Made by a program: the position numbers and the translations under genes. Shown here piece by piece: positions 5,788-7,870 of a stretch of DNA of 7,870 nucleotides. Source of the DNA: Victivallales bacterium (lineage in GTDB: Bacteria; Verrucomicrobiota; Lentisphaeria; Oligosphaerales; Oligosphaeraceae); assembly GCA_017538465.1 (NCBI GenBank), contig JAFYIW010000033.1, positions 1 to 7,870 of the forward strand, in the 5' to 3' direction. Every line of letters starts with the position of its first letter. Within the stretch, counting starts at the first letter, position 1. A model generated the notes under the pieces. That model saw only the letters and a program-made list of their open reading frames with translations, ran no database searches and was not told the DNA's origin.

Positions 5788-7224
5788 ATGCCCCGCATTT
5801 GCTTCATCCTGATGTTGCTGTGGCTAGGGGGGCGGGGCGCCTCCTTCGCCGCCGAATTGCGTGGGGCGTGGATTCATTCGCCGACGGGAATCGTGGACAA
5901 GCGGGGATGGGACGCCACCGTGAAGGCGTTGGCGGACAATGGCTACAACGCGCTGTTTGCGAATCTGGCATGGGGGGGCTGCGCGGAGTTTCCCAGCGAT
6001 GTCGTTACGCCGCATCCGAGCCTCTATGACCGTGAGGGAAATTGCCACGACCGCCTTCAGGAATGCCTGGACGCCTGCCGGAAATACGGCATCCAGCTGC
6101 ATGTCTGGGTGGTGGTCTGCAATCTGGGCGACCGCACGCCCAAGGAGATTCGTGAACAACTTCAGGATGAGGGCCGTCTTCAAGTAGATGCGGCTGGCGA
6201 GTCTTCGACGTATCTGGCGCCGCATCTCCCCGAGAACCGCGCCATGCTGCGAGACCTCTCCGTGGAGATTGTCACGCACTATCCCGTAGATGGTCTGCAC
6301 CTGGACTATATTCGCTATCCTTTCGGCAGTTATGATTTCAGCGACTCCGCCCGCAAGGACTTCGAACGGTCGCTTGGTCATGCGGTGGAAAATTGGCCCG
6401 AGGACTGTCAGAAGGATGGAGCGGAGTATTCGGCGTTCCTGCAATGGCGTCGGGACAACATCACCGAACTACTGCGGGAGATTCATGACGCCGTGAAGGC
6501 CGTGCGTCCCGAAGTCCAGCTCACGGCCGCCGTATATGGATATTGGCCTGGCGCGAAAGTCTCCGTGGCGCAGGAGGCGGAACTCTGGGCGAAGGAAGGA
6601 CTGGTGGATGCGCTGTGCCCGATGAACTACAGCAAGGACACCACCGAGGCGGGCCAGTGGCTGCGGCAGCAGCTTCGCGCGCTGGATGGCGCAGTGCCTG
6701 TTTATGCGGGGCTGGCCAATTACATGACGCCCACGCCCGAGGACTTGGTCAGCCAGATCAAGGATGCGCGTAGATGCGGCGCCGACGGCTTTATCACCTT
6801 CCAGCTCAAGCCGGACTTCGCCGACCAATGGCTGCCGCTATTGCATGAGACCGTCACCGCCGCGCCGGCCACGCCGCCCATGCGTGGCAACGAGGCGCGT
6901 CCCATTGTGGAGTGGGATGCCCCGCCCTTTGAACCACCATGGAGACTGCTGCGTGTCTGGCGGCATGACGACCGCATCGGCTGCACCATTCGTTGGGAGA
7001 ATGATGCTTCTGCACCCTCAGCCCCAACGGCGATTCAATTCCGGTTGCTTCATAATGGCACACGAGTGGAACAGTATCGGGGCGGACGGCGTTTCCGAAA
7101 GGACGGCGCATTGCGGCTTGTTTTCGTTCCGGAAAGGCGTGGATATTATCGCTGGGAGATGCGTTGGAAGGATGCGGTGGGCAATATCCACGAATGCCGC
7201 ACTTCCACTCGCTATGTCTATTGA
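5788..7224 (+). CDS. Exported family 10-like glycosylhydrolase (GHL10, former DUF187)
   Basis: Secreted TIM-barrel protein of the GHL10 family (YngK-like), thought to act on glycan or peptidoglycan-related substrates; precise chemistry is not established for most members. With ATG 5788 it has 478 residues. Residues 1-22 are a signal peptide ending ASFAA; cleavage just before the family's opening LRGAWIHSP (24-32) supports this start over the in-frame ATG 5740, which would prepend 16 Arg/Ser-rich residues. Barrel landmarks are NGYNALFANLAWGG (51-64), YGIQLHVWVVV (100-110), VDGLHLDYIRYP (167-178, with D173 the probable key acid), LTAAVYGYWPG (245-255), CPMNYS (277-282) and GADGFITFQL (331-340). 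Residues about 380-478 look like a beta-sandwich (Ig/Fn3-type) ending in GYYRWEMRWKDAVGN and a basic-aromatic tail; its role is unknown. It begins 4 bases after the pseudoprotease stop with only a weak GAGAG site, so translation probably depends on coupling. It is the last gene of the cluster. Confidence 0.87.
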   Translation: MPRICFILMLLWLGGRGASFAAELRGAWIHSPTGIVDKRGWDATVKALADNGYNALFANLAWGGCAEFPSDVVTPHPSLYDREGNCHDRLQECLDACRKYGIQLHVWVVVCNLGDRTPKEIREQLQDEGRLQVDAAGESSTYLAPHLPENRAMLRDLSVEIVTHYPVDGLHLDYIRYPFGSYDFSDSARKDFERSLGHAVENWPEDCQKDGAEYSAFLQWRRDNITELLREIHDAVKAVRPEVQLTAAVYGYWPGAKVSVAQEAELWAKEGLVDALCPMNYSKDTTEAGQWLRQQLRALDGAVPVYAGLANYMTPTPEDLVSQIKDARRCGADGFITFQLKPDFADQWLPLLHETVTAAPATPPMRGNEARPIVEWDAPPFEPPWRLLRVWRHDDRIGCTIRWENDASAPSAPTAIQFRLLHNGTRVEQYRGGRRFRKDGALRLVFVPERRGYYRWEMRWKDAVGNIHECRTSTRYVY

Positions 7225-7263
7225 TGAGTCAAGACGGGTATGCCGTGATGCAGGGGCGGATTG
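7225..7263. other. Convergent intergenic gap, no terminator seen
   Basis: These 39 bases separate the 3' ends of the glycosylhydrolase (plus strand) and the radical SAM gene (minus strand). I see no stable GC-rich hairpin or T-run for either direction. Transcripts may therefore read into each other's 3' ends or stop by a factor-dependent route. Confidence 0.5.
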
Positions 7264-7870
7264 TCACTGGGATTTTGCCTCGTAGGCCCGGATGCGCAGA
7301 CGTACGCCAAGACGCTCGCAGATGGCGCGGCAGGCTGCCTGGGTTTCCGGAGTGGTCACCGGCGAGTCCACGATGGTCATTACGATGTCCGGGACATATT
7401 GCTTGGCGGTCTCCGCAAAATGCAGCATCGCTGGATAGGCAGCTTCGCCGAATTTGGGGCGGCAGACCGCAAGATATTCTGCCGGGTCGGAGGTGTTCAG
7501 GCTGATGGAGAGAGTGTCCACCACTCCCGCAAAGCGTGCTTCGGTGGGCTCGCCCGCGATGAGGTCGGCCAGGCCGTTGGTGTTCACCCGGATATGGATG
7601 TCTGGATGGTGCTCCTTGAGCCATTTTGCACTGGCCAGCAGGACATCCAGGCGCTCGGTGGGCTCGCCATAGCCGCAATAGACCACCTCGTGGAAGACGG
7701 AATAGTCCCACTTCTCCAGCGAGGCGATGACCTCTTCAAGGGTGGGTTCGCGTTCCAGCCATAGGGAATCTGAACCATATACACTTGAACCATTTTGCCG
7801 AAGACAGAAGGTACATGCGCATGGGCACCGGTTGGTGAGGTTCACATACACCGAGGATTTGACCTGGTAG
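7264..7870 (-). CDS. TatD-linked radical SAM protein (5' end outside window)
   Basis: Radical S-adenosylmethionine enzyme of the small family that often accompanies TatD-type nucleases; the reaction is unknown. About 202 residues are visible, ending at TGA 7264-7266. The frame stays open to the window edge (YQVKSSVYVNLTNRC), so the true start lies beyond 7870; the GTG at 7851 is an internal Val. The family is about 200 residues, so probably only a few N-terminal residues are missing. The cluster motif is C15-x3-C19-x2-C22 in NRCPCACTFCLRQNG, binding the 4Fe-4S cluster that cleaves SAM. The following SLWLEREPTLEEVIASLEKW block is what I recognise as specific to this family. Further core motifs are VVYCGYGEPTE (SAM amino-group binding), IRVNTNGLA and VDTLSISLNTSD. 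The protein is cytoplasmic with no signal peptide. A tatD gene would be expected nearby, upstream of this gene (right of 7870). It converges on the operon and is probably unrelated to it. Confidence 0.88.
   Translation of the reverse strand, partial: YQVKSSVYVNLTNRCPCACTFCLRQNGSSVYGSDSLWLEREPTLEEVIASLEKWDYSVFHEVVYCGYGEPTERLDVLLASAKWLKEHHPDIHIRVNTNGLADLIAGEPTEARFAGVVDTLSISLNTSDPAEYLAVCRPKFGEAAYPAMLHFAETAKQYVPDIVMTIVDSPVTTPETQAACRAICERLGVRLRIRAYEAKSQ

Noticed and set aside
4023..5807. A 594-codon open frame on the minus strand, antisense to the pseudoprotease gene.
   Set aside because: Its translation is rich in His, Arg, Gln and Leu with no domain motif, the usual look of the antisense frame of a GC-rich gene. 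The plus-strand frame has a signal peptide, protease-like and PDZ motifs and correct junctions.
7235..7268. A possible shared terminator hairpin between the convergent genes.
   Set aside because: Only a 4-base GTGA/TCAC pairing around a long unpaired loop is visible, too weak to call.
7849..7851. GTG 7851 as the true start of the radical SAM gene.
   Set aside because: The frame remains open to the window edge with YQVKSS directly before VYVNLTNRC. Family members have residues before this strand, so the start is outside the window.

Overview
The window is a GC-rich (roughly 58-60% by eye), densely coded stretch of bacterial chromosome. It holds six protein genes: five on the plus strand and one convergent gene on the minus strand. 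Two run off the ends. The mix is an L-fucose isomerase, a family 4 glycosyltransferase, exported HtrA-like proteins, a GHL10 glycoside hydrolase and a TatD-linked radical SAM protein. This suggests an anaerobic, glycan-using Gram-negative bacterium. A Verrucomicrobiota-type host (Kiritimatiellae or Lentisphaeria) is my guess from gene content and sequence style; no marker gene proves it.

Layout. 1-954 is the C-terminal 317 codons of L-fucose isomerase, open at the left edge. It is followed by a strong hairpin (973-1015), read as its terminator. From 1043 to 7224 lies a tight four-gene plus-strand cluster: a GT-B glycosyltransferase (1043-2203), a trypsin-like HtrA protease with a probable lipoprotein signal and two PDZ domains (2200-3564), a large exported HtrA-like protein (3561-5783), and an exported GHL10-family glycoside hydrolase (5788-7224). 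The first two junctions are ATGA stop/start overlaps and the third is a 4-base gap, so the cluster looks translationally coupled. From the right edge, 7870-7264 on the minus strand encodes most of a TatD-linked radical SAM protein, converging on the cluster with 39 bases between.

The most interesting part is the protease pair. The gene at 2200 keeps a complete His-Asp-Ser triad. The coupled gene at 3561 appears to carry two successive degenerate copies of the same protease fold, followed by two PDZ-like domains. By hand alignment the first copy has lost all three catalytic residues; the second has lost His and Asp but keeps a Ser. The first copy also carries an inserted CxxCHxxHxH motif resembling a haem c or metal site. 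An active protease made together with a double pseudoprotease, alongside a glycosyltransferase and an exported glycoside hydrolase, suggests an envelope quality-control or surface-glycan module. That role is inference. No RNA gene, CRISPR array, insertion sequence or stretch over 300 bases without a gene was found.
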